64,000 bases of DNA from Chitinophagaceae bacterium (GCA_019638625.1 JAHBTK010000003.1:744001-808000); one strand, 5' to 3'; shown: positions 35,851 through 44,884, counted from the stretch's first letter. The notes: generated by a model not told the origin, from the sequence alone. Made by a program: numbers and translations.

Positions 35851-37302
35851 ATGAACATACAAATCATTTCTTTAGTCCTGCTTATTATGGGGTCTGTAAA
35901 CGCCTCAGCTCAGAAGCAACCTGCTATCAGCAAAGAGAAGCAAAAACTGCTGACCGGTCTCGAAAGCCGGAAGGGCGGTTATGGTGCCATAGCCAGGCAA
36001 ATCTGGGATTTCGCGGAAGTGGGTTACCAGGAATATAAAAGCAGTAACCTGCTACAGGAAACCCTCAAAAAAGAAGGGTTTGAAGTAACCACAGGCGTAG
36101 CGGAGATCCCTACGGCCTTTGTTGCCTCCTGGGGTTCAGGCAAGCCCGTGATCAGTTTACTGGCAGAGTTTGACGCCCTGCCGGGGATCAACCAGGATAC
36201 CTTGCCGGTCCGGCATCCGATAGAAGGAAAAGAGGCGGGACATGCCTGCGGCCATCACTTGTTCGGCACCGCTTCTGTGGCGGCGGGCATCGCCTTGAAA
36301 GACTGGTTGAAGGAAACAGGCAGGCAGGGAACGATCCGGGTGGTGGGCTGTCCTGCAGAGGAAGGCGGCTCAGGAAAAGTATACCTGGTACGGGCGGGCA
36401 TTTTTGCCGATACGGATATAGCGATACACTGGCATCCGTCCGACAGGAACTCTGCTAACCCGGGACAGGCGCTGGCCAATATTTCCGGGAAGATCCGGTT
36501 TACCGGTGTTTCCGCACATGCCGCCGCCGCCCCGGAAAGGGGCCGTTCGGCCCTGGATGGCGTGGAATCGCTGAACTATATGGTGAATATGATGCGGGAG
36601 CATGTTCCTTCCGACTCCAGGATACATTATGTAATTACCAGGGGAGGTTCGGCTCCCAATGTTGTCCCGGATTTCGCGGAAGTGTATTACTATGCCCGGC
36701 ATAAGGAAAATGCTGTTGTAAAGAATATCTGGGGCCGTATAATAAAAGCAGCCGAAGGCGCCGCCATGGGCACAGAAACAAAAGTGGCAGTGGAGATAAC
36801 AGGAGGCACCTACAATATATTGCCGGTGATCTCGCTGGCGGAGCTAATGAATAAAAACCTCTCGCTGGTAGGAGGATATGACTTTACCGCGGAGGAAAAA
36901 GCGTTTGCTGAAAAGCTGTCTGAGAGCTTTGAAAACCATGTCTTCAGCGCTGACCGGCCGGCAAAAACAGAGCCATTCTCTCCTGTGCCTAAACCCCCGG
37001 GAGGTTCAACAGATGTTGGCGATGTAAGCTGGACTGTGCCTACGGTGGGAATGAATGCGGCCACCTGGGTGCATGGCACAGCCGCCCATAGCTGGCAGGC
37101 TATAGCCGCCGGCGGAACCGGTATCGGGGAAAAAGGAATGATGGTAGCAGCCAAGACCATGGCCGCGACAGCGATGGACCTTTTTAATGATGCCACCCTG
37201 GTATCAAAGGCAAAAGCGGAATGGCAAAAAAGCCGCGGTGAAAACTTCCATTACGAAGCGCTTTTGGGCGACCGGAAACCGGCGCTGGACTACAGGAAAT
37301 AA
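35851..37302 (+). CDS. M20-family amidohydrolase (AbgB-like), exported
   Basis: A 483-residue metallohydrolase with an N-terminal signal peptide (ending NASAQ). Metal ligands are in LAEFDALPG, GHACGHHLFG and AEEGGSGK, and a dimerisation domain is inserted around residues 215-330. The closest recognisable type is p-aminobenzoyl-glutamate hydrolase subunit B or an aminoacylase, cleaving amide bonds of N-acylated amino acids. The ATG at 35851 is preceded in frame by a GTG. ispD starts nine bases after the stop. Confidence 0.9.
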   Translation: MNIQIISLVLLIMGSVNASAQKQPAISKEKQKLLTGLESRKGGYGAIARQIWDFAEVGYQEYKSSNLLQETLKKEGFEVTTGVAEIPTAFVASWGSGKPVISLLAEFDALPGINQDTLPVRHPIEGKEAGHACGHHLFGTASVAAGIALKDWLKETGRQGTIRVVGCPAEEGGSGKVYLVRAGIFADTDIAIHWHPSDRNSANPGQALANISGKIRFTGVSAHAAAAPERGRSALDGVESLNYMVNMMREHVPSDSRIHYVITRGGSAPNVVPDFAEVYYYARHKENAVVKNIWGRIIKAAEGAAMGTETKVAVEITGGTYNILPVISLAELMNKNLSLVGGYDFTAEEKAFAEKLSESFENHVFSADRPAKTEPFSPVPKPPGGSTDVGDVSWTVPTVGMNAATWVHGTAAHSWQAIAAGGTGIGEKGMMVAAKTMAATAMDLFNDATLVSKAKAEWQKSRGENFHYEALLGDRKPALDYRK

Positions 37303-37310
37303 ATATTCAA

Positions 37311-37985
37311 ATGAAAAAATACGCGGTAATAGTGGCCGGGGGCAGCGGCAGCAGGATGAAAACAGCTACCCCCAAACAGTTCCTGCTGTTGAATAACAAA
37401 CCGGTCATTTTCTATACCATAGAAGTGTTTTTAAAAGCGTTTGCCGACCTGCAGATCATACTCGTTCTGCCCGCCGGTTTTGCAGAAGATGGAGACCTGC
37501 TTACGGATTTGTCATCTGACGCGTCGAGGATACAGGTGGTAGCTGGCGGTGATACCAGGTTTGATTCGGTGAAAAAAGGGCTGGAGCAGGTGAAGGAAGA
37601 ATCCATCGTATTTGTGCACGATGGGGTTCGTTGCCTGGTGACTACGGCGCTGATACAATCCTGCTATGCGCAGGCCCTTGAAAAAGGGAGCGCCATACCG
37701 GCCATACCGGTCACGGATAGCGTCCGGGTGCTGACGGCAAAGGGATCACAGCCTCTGAACCGGGACCTGTTGCGGGCGGTGCAGACGCCGCAGACTTTCA
37801 GGAGTACTATTATTCTGAAAGCGTTTGAGCAACCCTATCGTGCAGCGTTTACCGACGAAGCTACAGTAGCGGAGGCCGCGGGATTTGAAGTGTTTTTGAT
37901 AGAAGGAGATAAGCGGAATATAAAAATTACACTGCCCGAAGACCTACTGATAGCGGAAAACCTGCTGGCATCCGGCAGGGATTGA
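37311..37985 (+). CDS. ispD: 2-C-methyl-D-erythritol 4-phosphate cytidylyltransferase IspD
   Basis: Third step of the MEP isoprenoid pathway, joining CTP and methylerythritol phosphate. The 224-residue product starts with the CTP loop AGGSGSRMKTATPKQF, has VFVHDGVRCLV and the C-terminal FTDEATVAEAAG and LIEGDKRNIKIT signatures. It follows the M20 gene by eight bases, so they may share a transcript although their functions are unrelated. Confidence 0.96.
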   Translation: MKKYAVIVAGGSGSRMKTATPKQFLLLNNKPVIFYTIEVFLKAFADLQIILVLPAGFAEDGDLLTDLSSDASRIQVVAGGDTRFDSVKKGLEQVKEESIVFVHDGVRCLVTTALIQSCYAQALEKGSAIPAIPVTDSVRVLTAKGSQPLNRDLLRAVQTPQTFRSTIILKAFEQPYRAAFTDEATVAEAAGFEVFLIEGDKRNIKITLPEDLLIAENLLASGRD

Positions 37986-37989
37986 GATT

Positions 37990-38040
37990 TGGCTGAAAAG
38001 CAGTCGGGTATATTGGTTTAACCCAACGGCTTTTCTGCAA
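37990..38040 (+). terminator. Probable stem-loop after ispD
   Basis: GAAAAGC and GCTTTTC, with an inner GGGT/ACCC pairing, fold into one long imperfect stem just after the stop codon. No T-run outside the stem. Confidence 0.4.
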
Positions 38041-38141
38041 TGCTCACCCGGTTTTATCGCGGCTCATCCTGATATTAATCAGTTGATTTACTGATTTTTT
38101 ACAAATCAAACAGAGATGACGATATTATGACAAACTGCTGT

Positions 38142-38171
38142 TTTGCAGTTGGAGGTTCTCTATTACATTTG
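38142..38171 (+). promoter_or_regulatory. hemA promoter, almost leaderless
   Basis: TTTG, an 18-nt spacer and TACATTTG, eight bases before the ATG at 38180, predicting a leader of about four bases. Confidence 0.6.
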
Positions 38172-38179
38172 CAGTTCCC

Positions 38180-39403
38180 ATGGTGTATGCCCACTCCACA
38201 TATGATGTTTGCAGCGGTCTCGACAATTTTACCGTAATAGGTATTAACTATCACAATGCAGATACTGCTACCAGGAGTGATTTCGCCATTTGCAGCAATA
38301 AGCAGCACCTGATCACCCAACTGGCGGTGTCCAGGAAAATAGCGGATCTTGTTGTGCTTTCCACCTGCAACCGCACCGAGTTATATGGAATCGGCTCTCT
38401 GGAAACCCTGGCGGGCATTTTATGTGAAGCTTCCGGCAACTCCGAAGAAGCTTTTAAAGCCCATGGTTATATCAAAACCGGCATGGAAGCGGTAAATCAC
38501 CTGTTCAAAGTGGCTTCAGGACTGGACTCACAGATCATCGGTGATTACGAGATTTTGATGCAGTTAAAAAAGGCGGCGAAATATGCCAGGGAAAATAACC
38601 TGCTGGGGTCTTTTGCCGACAGACTGATCAACTTTGCTCTGCAGGCTTCCAAGAGAATAAAATCGGAAACCCGGCTGAGCACCGGTACCGTTTCTGTGGC
38701 ATATGCCGCTATAGAAGTGATCAAAGAAAAGGTGACAAACGTTCAGCAGAAAAACATCCTGCTTGTGGGGGCTGGTAAATTCGGTTGTAACGTAGCCAGG
38801 AATATCTGCGAGTATTTTCCGGGCGCCCGGGTACGCATTACCAACCGCACCCCTCATAAAGCCGAGGATTTTGCCAATACCCACGGACTGGAAACGGTTC
38901 CTTACGAAGACCTGCAGCGGGCGGCTGATGAAAGTGATATCCTGATAGCCAGCACCACGGCGGAAACTTATACCATTCTGCCCGGATTTTTTACAACTCC
39001 CGGTGAACGGCTGCTACTCGACCTGTCTGTACCCAAGAGCATTGACCCGCAGGTAAGCGGGATTGCCGGCGTTTCGTTGCTGGATGTTGACCAGATCTCC
39101 GTTATTCTGAATAAAACATTTGAAATGCGCCGGGCGGAGATCCCGAAAGCGTTGTCTATCATAGATGAAACCGTGGGCGAATTTGTGGAATGGCACAAGC
39201 TGTTTATTCATCGTGGTTTCCTGGGCGAAGTAAAATCGAAACTGATAGAGCTGAGCGGAACCAGTTGCTGCGGGCATCTGCAGGATCAGAAAGACGCGAA
39301 AATTCAAAAGGCGGTTAAGACCCTTGCCGTTGATCTCCGCTCCAGGACCGCCAAAGGATGCCAGTACATCAACACGATCAACGAGTATCTCCGCATGAAT
39401 TGA
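38180..39403 (+). CDS. hemA: Glutamyl-tRNA reductase HemA
   Basis: HemA reduces Glu-tRNA(Glu) to glutamate-1-semialdehyde, the entry of C5 tetrapyrrole synthesis. The 407-residue product has the catalytic cysteine in LSTCNRTELYG, the Rossmann motif LLVGAGKFGCNVA, and the C-terminal helical dimerisation domain. The first 15 residues before NFTVIGINYHNAD are longer than usual, but the promoter supports this ATG. It stands alone; no other hem gene is adjacent. Confidence 0.95.
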   Translation: MVYAHSTYDVCSGLDNFTVIGINYHNADTATRSDFAICSNKQHLITQLAVSRKIADLVVLSTCNRTELYGIGSLETLAGILCEASGNSEEAFKAHGYIKTGMEAVNHLFKVASGLDSQIIGDYEILMQLKKAAKYARENNLLGSFADRLINFALQASKRIKSETRLSTGTVSVAYAAIEVIKEKVTNVQQKNILLVGAGKFGCNVARNICEYFPGARVRITNRTPHKAEDFANTHGLETVPYEDLQRAADESDILIASTTAETYTILPGFFTTPGERLLLDLSVPKSIDPQVSGIAGVSLLDVDQISVILNKTFEMRRAEIPKALSIIDETVGEFVEWHKLFIHRGFLGEVKSKLIELSGTSCCGHLQDQKDAKIQKAVKTLAVDLRSRTAKGCQYINTINEYLRMN

Positions 39404-39504
39404 TCTTTCCACGACCCAACTTTAATAATACGTTAACTGTTTTCTTCCGATATGCCTGCTTCATTCTATACCGCTTGTAATATTATTGCATAAACTGAGA
39501 TAAC

Positions 39505-40050
39505 ATGCCAGGGATAATTGCTCTTCTTGTTTGTTGCGTTCTCAGTTTGCATTCATTTTCCCAGCAAAGCGATTTTATCACGTTCAGGAAAAAAGGCCGT
39601 GTAGTTACCAACTACTTCAAGGGAATGCCGCTGGATTTTATTCATATCAACGGCTCAAGAATAAATGGCGTGATCAGCAGGATGAATAATGATACGATCT
39701 TCATGACATTTCATGATGTCGCGATGCGTCCTACCTATTGGGGGACTGCCGTTCCGGATACCCTTGCCAGGTATGATATGCGTTTTCACTACAAAGAAAT
39801 TGCCGCCATGCCCAAACCGGGGAAGAGTTTTGAGTTTATAAGAAATGGCCTCTTGCTTCAGATTGTGGGTATTGGCTGGGGCTCTCTTCATACCATTAAC
39901 GGGTTGATCCAGAAGAGCAGGATAGACCCGATGACAGTAGCGGTGGCAGGAGGCATAACCCTTGTCGGTTATGGTATTAAAAAGACGAGAAAATACACCT
40001 ATCCCATAGGAGAAAAATATACCATCGACTATATTAAGTTGACAGAGTAA
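39505..40050 (+). CDS. Hypothetical secreted protein
   Basis: A 181-residue protein with a signal peptide (to about residue 20, SFSQQ). It has a beta-rich middle ([21 protein letters not shown]) and a hydrophobic glycine-rich stretch near 125-155, then [15 protein letters not shown] recognise it only as the kind of hypothetical common in Bacteroidota. It precedes mtgA by 50 nt in the same direction. Confidence 0.65.
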   Translation: MPGIIALLVCCVLSLHSFSQQSDFITFRKKGRVVTNYFKGMPLDFIHINGSRINGVISRMNNDTIFMTFHDVAMRPTYWGTAVPDTLARYDMRFHYKEIAAMPKPGKSFEFIRNGLLLQIVGIGWGSLHTINGLIQKSRIDPMTVAVAGGITLVGYGIKKTRKYTYPIGEKYTIDYIKLTE

Positions 40051-40100
40051 GCCGGAACGTTCCTAATTCTTTATTTTGCAGCCGGAAAATAGATAACCCG

Positions 40101-40829
40101 GTGAGCAAATTTTTATCAAAATGCTGGAAACTGATCAAGCGGATCTTCTGGATCCTGTTCATCGGGCAGTTTGTCTATATCATTATGCTGAGATGGGTGG
40201 ATCCGCCGGTCACTCTTACACAGCTCGGCAGTTTGCTGAGGGGTGATGGATTGAAAAGGGATTATATTGACCTGGAAAAAATATCGCCCTATGCAGGGCT
40301 GGCGGTTATAGCCTCGGAAGACCAGCTTTTCCCGGGCCATAACGGGTTTGACTGGAAGAGTATTCAGAAAGCGATGGAGAAAAACCAGAACAGAAAGCGA
40401 ATAGCCGGCGCTTCTACCATCAGTCAGCAGGTGGCGAAGAACGTTTTTTTATGGCAGGGGCGTACCTGGTTCAGGAAAGGGCTGGAGACCTATTTTACTT
40501 TTATGATCGAACTGGTATGGGGGAAAAAAAGGATACTGGAAGTGTACCTGAATGTGGCTGAAACGGGAAAAGGAATTTTTGGAATAGAAGCGGCTTCGCA
40601 ACATTACTTCAACAAGCCGGCATCCAAACTCACGAAAACACAGGCCGCCATGATAGCCGCCAGCCTGCCGAACCCGGCCAGGTACACCGTAAAGCCATTG
40701 TCAAAATACGTGAATGCCCGCTATCCCTGGGTACTGGAGCAAATGAACAACCTGGAAGCCGCGCCGGACATACAGCAGGTGTTGCCGGGTCCTGAAAAGG
40801 TGGCGCCTGCTCCGGGAAAAGGTAAATAA
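40101..40829 (+). CDS. mtgA: Monofunctional biosynthetic peptidoglycan transglycosylase MtgA
   Basis: A GT51 glycosyltransferase polymerising lipid II into glycan strands. The 242-residue product has one N-terminal membrane helix (about residues 10-28) and the GT51 motifs: [15 protein letters not shown] (catalytic Glu), [32 protein letters not shown] (second Glu) and [11 protein letters not shown]. It starts at a GTG. There is no transpeptidase domain. Confidence 0.95.
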   Translation: MSKFLSKCWKLIKRIFWILFIGQFVYIIMLRWVDPPVTLTQLGSLLRGDGLKRDYIDLEKISPYAGLAVIASEDQLFPGHNGFDWKSIQKAMEKNQNRKRIAGASTISQQVAKNVFLWQGRTWFRKGLETYFTFMIELVWGKKRILEVYLNVAETGKGIFGIEAASQHYFNKPASKLTKTQAAMIAASLPNPARYTVKPLSKYVNARYPWVLEQMNNLEAAPDIQQVLPGPEKVAPAPGKGK

Positions 40830-40878
40830 GGCACAATACTGAATACCTCCTGTCACCTGTACTGGTGAACGTTCCCGT

Positions 40879-41628
40879 CTACCGGCCCAGCCGGTAGCCA
40901 AAGCAGGCTTCAAAGCCGATGGTAGCAAAATTTCCGCTGTGCAAATTATCTGAAAACGCGCTCCTCCTTTCGTTTTGCCACTCCCCCGTGTATTTATCAA
41001 GAATCTCTTCCCTGTAAAATGCGTCTTCCGGAAGATTGAATTTTACACGGCCCCTGGAGTATCCATAGCTGGTAGACAGATCGAAAAGAAAGCGTTTGTT
41101 TTTTCCAAAAGCGGTTTGCATACCTATTTTCCCCACTATATGCCATTCCTTGTTTCGCGCCTTAAATGTTATGTACTCCTTATACGACCAGCCATCCAGG
41201 TAGTTGTTAACCCATTCACCCCTGGTTATGCTTAACCACCTGGCGCCATACTCCATGCCAATATAAGGCCATACTTTTGATCTGCTTTCTATAAGCTTAT
41301 GCCCGGCGATATAATGCCTGATCTCGGGCCTGACCCTGAACCCGTTTGCATTGCCCCGGAGTCCGTAATATCCTGAATAAATGTAGTCTGCCGCCAGCCG
41401 TACCGAAAATGAATTGTGAAACCTGTTTTCTATAGCCCCTGATAAGCTCAGATCACTATTGCGGATAGAAAGCGGCGTAAAGCTTACGGGCGTACTGTGA
41501 AGCAGGGAGGACTGTTTTTGCTGTCCGTTACAAAAGATTACCAATAGTATGATAAAGCCCGGCGTTAACAGTCCGGCTCTTATCCATTCCGGCTTCATGT
41601 GGTTTGAAGTTTTTGGGTTACTGAACAT
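40879..41628 (-). CDS. Putative outer-membrane barrel protein, third gene of the LVIVD operon
   Basis: A 249-residue exported protein with a hydrophobic N-terminal segment; the ATG at 41628 lies two bases after the upstream stop, although 41598 (MKPEWIRAG) would give a neater signal. The rest alternates strands typical of DUF3575-like barrels (SFSVRLAADYIYSGYYGLRG, IGMQTAFGKNKRFLFDLS) and ends in FEACFGYRLGR. Tight spacing suggests it works with the two LVIVD lipoproteins at the cell surface. Confidence 0.65.
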   Translation of the reverse strand: MFSNPKTSNHMKPEWIRAGLLTPGFIILLVIFCNGQQKQSSLLHSTPVSFTPLSIRNSDLSLSGAIENRFHNSFSVRLAADYIYSGYYGLRGNANGFRVRPEIRHYIAGHKLIESRSKVWPYIGMEYGARWLSITRGEWVNNYLDGWSYKEYITFKARNKEWHIVGKIGMQTAFGKNKRFLFDLSTSYGYSRGRVKFNLPEDAFYREEILDKYTGEWQNERRSAFSDNLHSGNFATIGFEACFGYRLGR

Positions 41629-41630
41629 TT

Positions 41631-42362
41631 TTAATTATAAAACGTTGACACCAGTTGCGGGTCTTCCGGGTTTTGTAAATCGTACACCAGTATGCCCCCG
41701 TTCACAATTCCCAGCAGGTGATCATTATAGATATGCAGATCTGAAAACTGGTGGGTTTGAATGGTATGCTTCAATTCAGGCGATAGCGGGTTGCTAACAT
41801 CATATATATCCAGTCCCTGTCCGGCGATATATACATGCCGGTCATATTGAGCGATATTTCTATAATACTTACCTGTTATTTCAAAAACCTGTCCGGATAA
41901 AGGGTTCACCCCGGCGCTGAAATCATACACCTGCAATCCATTGAAACCATAACAATCCGTTGCTACCCGGGTGGTGACATACCCCGCGTTGCCCACTACC
42001 CCAAGCTTTTTACAACTTCTTAAAAAGTCTGCTTCGCCTGTTAGTTCAGGGTTATCCGGCGTGGTTATATCAAGCATAAAAATTTTCGCGCTGTTGCCCA
42101 GCAGGATGCGGTTGTCCAGGGCGTATATCGTGTCCAGGCTGATAAAATCAATCGGTGTTGTTTTTTTCAGTACGGGGTTGCCGGAGGGCGATAGTGCAAA
42201 TACATCCAGGTTTTGCCCGTTTATCAGGTAAAGATGGTCTGCCGCAAGGGCGAACCTTGCCCGTGAGCCCGGAAAGCCTTCCGTTGGCCCGACCGGAGGA
42301 CGTTTGGTACAGCCAAAACCAAACAGGCACGGAACAAGTATCGCCGTTATAAACTTTTTCAT
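41631..42362 (-). CDS. LVIVD-repeat lipoprotein
   Basis: A 243-residue lipoprotein (lipobox FGFGC, about residue 18) with repeating beta-propeller blades of the LVIVD type: LYLINGQNLDVFALS, IFMLDITTPDNPEL, LQVYDFSAGVNPLS, LDIYDVSNPLSPEL and ILVYDLQNPEDPQL. Such proteins are surface exposed in Bacteroidota, with unknown ligands. One base separates it from the preceding gene, showing translational coupling. Confidence 0.85.
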   Translation of the reverse strand: MKKFITAILVPCLFGFGCTKRPPVGPTEGFPGSRARFALAADHLYLINGQNLDVFALSPSGNPVLKKTTPIDFISLDTIYALDNRILLGNSAKIFMLDITTPDNPELTGEADFLRSCKKLGVVGNAGYVTTRVATDCYGFNGLQVYDFSAGVNPLSGQVFEITGKYYRNIAQYDRHVYIAGQGLDIYDVSNPLSPELKHTIQTHQFSDLHIYNDHLLGIVNGGILVYDLQNPEDPQLVSTFYN

Positions 42363-42363
42363 A

Positions 42364-42888
42364 TCAATACTTGCATTTGGGTGAATAAATTGTTGTTTTG
42401 GTCCAGCCGATCACGGTACCTTTTGTTTTATCAACACATTCAAAATATCCGGAATGAGGGGGTATTGACAAAGAAGGAAGCCTGATGGCATTGTCTACCC
42501 TGACGATCAGCTTCAGTTGCTGGAGGTTCGTCACATCCAGTACCAGCAGGTCATTATAGGCATTGGTAATTAACTGGTGGTCTCTTATCTCCAGGTCATG
42601 TGCACCGGGTATGTTTATAAACCCCAGGGTACGCAGGCTGCCCGGGTTAGACAGGTCTATAACGTGTATGCCCTTGTTCGGTTCCAGTTGAAACAGCCTG
42701 TTTCCACCGGTAACAGCTTTTCCAGGCTCTCCCTTTATTTTGCCGGAAGAGAATGTGATCTCAGAATCGGGTATTTTAGGAGCATAAACAGGTTTGTAAC
42801 CGGATGTTTGTGTCGGTGGCGGCCCCTCGTTTTTACAGGAGATGAGGTAAAGAATACCCAGCAATAATAAATATTTGCAGCGTTTCAT
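42364..42888 (-). CDS. LVIVD-repeat lipoprotein, short
   Basis: A 174-residue lipoprotein (lipobox YLISC) that carries two to three LVIVD-like blades (IHVIDLSNPGSLRTLG, LLVLDVTNLQQLKLI) and a C-terminal cysteine-containing tail (FECVDKTKGTVIGWT). First gene of a three-gene operon with the next LVIVD lipoprotein and a barrel-like protein. Too short for a full propeller alone, so it may assemble with its neighbour. Confidence 0.8.
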   Translation of the reverse strand: MKRCKYLLLLGILYLISCKNEGPPPTQTSGYKPVYAPKIPDSEITFSSGKIKGEPGKAVTGGNRLFQLEPNKGIHVIDLSNPGSLRTLGFINIPGAHDLEIRDHQLITNAYNDLLVLDVTNLQQLKLIVRVDNAIRLPSLSIPPHSGYFECVDKTKGTVIGWTKTTIYSPKCKY

Positions 42889-43239
42889 GAGTTAATAACA
42901 GGTACTGGTGAATAAGAATGTATGACAGGCATTCTAAGCAAACCATTGCATCATAACATATAATTAATGTCATAACGCAACGGTTTTGCCGGAATTGTTT
43001 ACAGATCATTGATTTTGGGCCAATCTGCCTGTTCAGCTCCTGCTTCCGGATATGGCTTTACCACCGGATAAGAAAGCTGCCGGTGCTACCGCTATGCGAG
43101 GCGTCCTCGCCTCGCACGAAATTGCTCCAAGCCGCGCAAAAATGTAAATTGCAATAAGCGGGTAGGTTGTTGGCGCTTTTAGGATAAGTAATAGTCAGGG
43201 ACAGGTCGGGAGACCTGCGCCAGTGAGAAATTCAATAAT
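42889..43239. repeat. Intergenic palindromes and a fabH-end remnant
   Basis: Contains GCGAGGCG-TCCT-CGCCTCGC (about 43096-43115) and CAGGTC-GGGA-GACCTG (about 43201-43216). At 43046-43082 the sequence resembles the last codons of the KAS III gene at 44871-44907 (TCCGGA, then ACCACCGGATAAGA, then GCTGCC in the same register). Confidence 0.5.
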
Positions 43240-43515
43240 ATGCTACGATTTAAAAGTATTATAAGAGTTGTTTGTTTATGCTGTATAGTTATAAACACAT
43301 TCTTTTTGGGGTTTATTTTTTTTAAAACTCCTTATTGTAGTGAATTTTTGGTTTTTTATTTAATCTACAAATTTCTCCTTTTAATCTCTTTACAGGTTGT
43401 ATTATTCACTTTTGGGAAAAAAAAGCTTATTTTCTCGATACTGATACTCCTTTTCTTTATCTGGAATATATTCGATTTTCTGCACTACCTAGACAAGTCT
43501 TCCGGATGTTGGTAA
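43240..43515 (+). CDS. Small hydrophobic membrane protein
   Basis: A 91-residue, strongly AT-rich frame with three predicted transmembrane helices (about residues 7-28, 36-58, 64-84) and a few cysteines. Unrecognised. It lies in an accessory island with the AAA ATPase gene. Base composition differs from its neighbours, which suggests transfer. Confidence 0.5.
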   Translation: MLRFKSIIRVVCLCCIVINTFFLGFIFFKTPYCSEFLVFYLIYKFLLLISLQVVLFTFGKKKLIFSILILLFFIWNIFDFLHYLDKSSGCW

Positions 43516-43532
43516 AAAATAATTTCCATTTG

Positions 43533-43562
43533 TGCCTGCGGTCGGTGTTGTCACCGAACCGC
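43533..43562. repeat. 30-bp direct repeat, left copy
   Basis: An exact 30-bp sequence also found at 44831-44860. Each copy is itself a hairpin: GCGGT-CGGTG, loop TTGT, CACCG-A-ACCGC. The two copies bracket the AAA ATPase gene and its operator array. Confidence 0.85.
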
Positions 43563-43594
43563 ATAAAATCAGAAGGATGTGGCATTGGATAATA

Positions 43595-44716
43595 CTACCC
43601 TAAACCCACAAATTCCCTGAAATTTTCTGAAGTAACCACTTTCACTTCCGCATCATAAGCCGCAACAAAATTAGACGGTATATTGGCTTTTGCCTTCGGG
43701 TTCCATTTAAATTCATACGCATATATTTTACCGTCTTTTTCTTCCACATAGTCAATTTCCTGTTGCTGTTTGGTGCGCCAGAAATAGCGGTTGCAATGGT
43801 TTTTATGGTAGTGATTGTATTTTAACCGTTCAGTCACCAGGAAATTTTCCCATAATGCGCCAATATCGTTTCTCAGTTCAACCGGGTTAAAATTCTGAAT
43901 CAATGCATTGCGGATACCATTATCGTAGAAATAAATTTTTCGGTTGGTTTTAATTTCGTTTCTCAGGTTGCGGCTGAATGATGTAAGCGGATAAACGATG
44001 AAAGACAATTCCAGTAAATGAATGTAATGTGAAACGGTATTTTTGTCAACACCTGTAAGTTGGGCAATTTCATTGTAACTTATCTCGCTGCCCACCTGGA
44101 AAGCCAATGCCCGGAGAATTTTCTCCAAAGCTTCAGGTTTTTTAACGCTTCCTAAAGACAGGATGTCTTTGAACAGGTAGCTTTGAGTAATTCCGTTAAG
44201 CACTTCCCTTTCTTCTCCTTTGCTATTTATAACGTCAGGATAAAAGCCAAACACTAACCGGTGTTTCAGGTCGCTCATAGCGCCTAAATAACCCTGGGAT
44301 TTCTCATATTCTTCATACGAAACCGGGTAAAGAAAGTATTCCCATTTCCTGCCCGTAAGTGGTTCGTTTGTGCGGTTTCGCAGTTCAAATGCCGATGAGC
44401 CGGTTAGTATAAGCTGAACTTTTTTGAACTGGTCGTGAATAATTTTTGCTGTAATGCCAATGTTTTCTATTCGTTGCGCTTCGTCAATAAAAACAATTTC
44501 GGCTTTACCGATAATGCTTTCAATTTCTTTGGTGTTGGGATTGGTAAGGCGCAGGTTTACCAGCGGATCATCGCCGTCAAGAAAAAGAAAATCTTTCTCC
44601 TTTAATACCGTTCTGATAAGCGTTGATTTACCCACCTGCCTCGCCCCGGTAACGATAATGGTTTTACCCCTGAATAACCTGTTTTCAATGTCTTTCTGGA
44701 TAATCCTGTCAATCAT
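43595..44716 (-). CDS. AAA ATPase with DUF4143 domain
   Basis: A 373-residue protein: N-terminal P-loop domain (Walker A VTGARQVGKSTL, Walker B FIDEAQR), a winged-helix-like middle (YNEIAQLTGVDKNTVSHYIHLLE), and a C-terminal DUF4143 region with a nuclease-like fold (YFWRTKQQQEIDYVEEKDG, YEFKWNPKAK; the D-E-x-K pattern recalls PD-(D/E)XK). Members are widespread on mobile or accessory DNA with unknown function. The TTG at 44734 is an alternative start, but it falls in the repeat array; ATG 44716 is preferred. Confidence 0.85.
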   Translation of the reverse strand: MIDRIIQKDIENRLFRGKTIIVTGARQVGKSTLIRTVLKEKDFLFLDGDDPLVNLRLTNPNTKEIESIIGKAEIVFIDEAQRIENIGITAKIIHDQFKKVQLILTGSSAFELRNRTNEPLTGRKWEYFLYPVSYEEYEKSQGYLGAMSDLKHRLVFGFYPDVINSKGEEREVLNGITQSYLFKDILSLGSVKKPEALEKILRALAFQVGSEISYNEIAQLTGVDKNTVSHYIHLLELSFIVYPLTSFSRNLRNEIKTNRKIYFYDNGIRNALIQNFNPVELRNDIGALWENFLVTERLKYNHYHKNHCNRYFWRTKQQQEIDYVEEKDGKIYAYEFKWNPKAKANIPSNFVAAYDAEVKVVTSENFREFVGLG

Positions 44717-44726
44717 TTCCAGTAAT

Positions 44727-44818
44727 TTCACCAAAAGTAATGCTCTTTGGTGAATAGTTTCACCAAAAGGTGTAATTTTTAGTGAATTAACTCACTAAAA
44801 GCAATGCTTTTTGGTGAA
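44727..44818. promoter_or_regulatory. Palindromic operator array upstream of the AAA ATPase gene
   Basis: Six half-sites of the form TTCACYAAA or its inverse in 92 bp: 44727-44736, 44746-44754, 44759-44768, 44778-44786, 44792-44800 and 44810-44818. They form TTTGGTGAA-N4-TTCACCAAA and TTTTAGTGA-N5/6-TCACTAAAA palindromes. They lie directly before the ATPase start and suggest cooperative binding, perhaps by the gene's own winged-helix protein. Confidence 0.7.
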
Positions 44819-44830
44819 TACGGCGATTTT

Positions 44831-44860
44831 TGCCTGCGGTCGGTGTTGTCACCGAACCGC
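44831..44860. repeat. 30-bp direct repeat, right copy
   Basis: Exact copy of 43533-43562 in the same orientation, between the operator array and the 3' end of the KAS III gene. Confidence 0.85.
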
Positions 44861-44884
44861 GCAAAGTCTTATCCGGAGCAGGGC

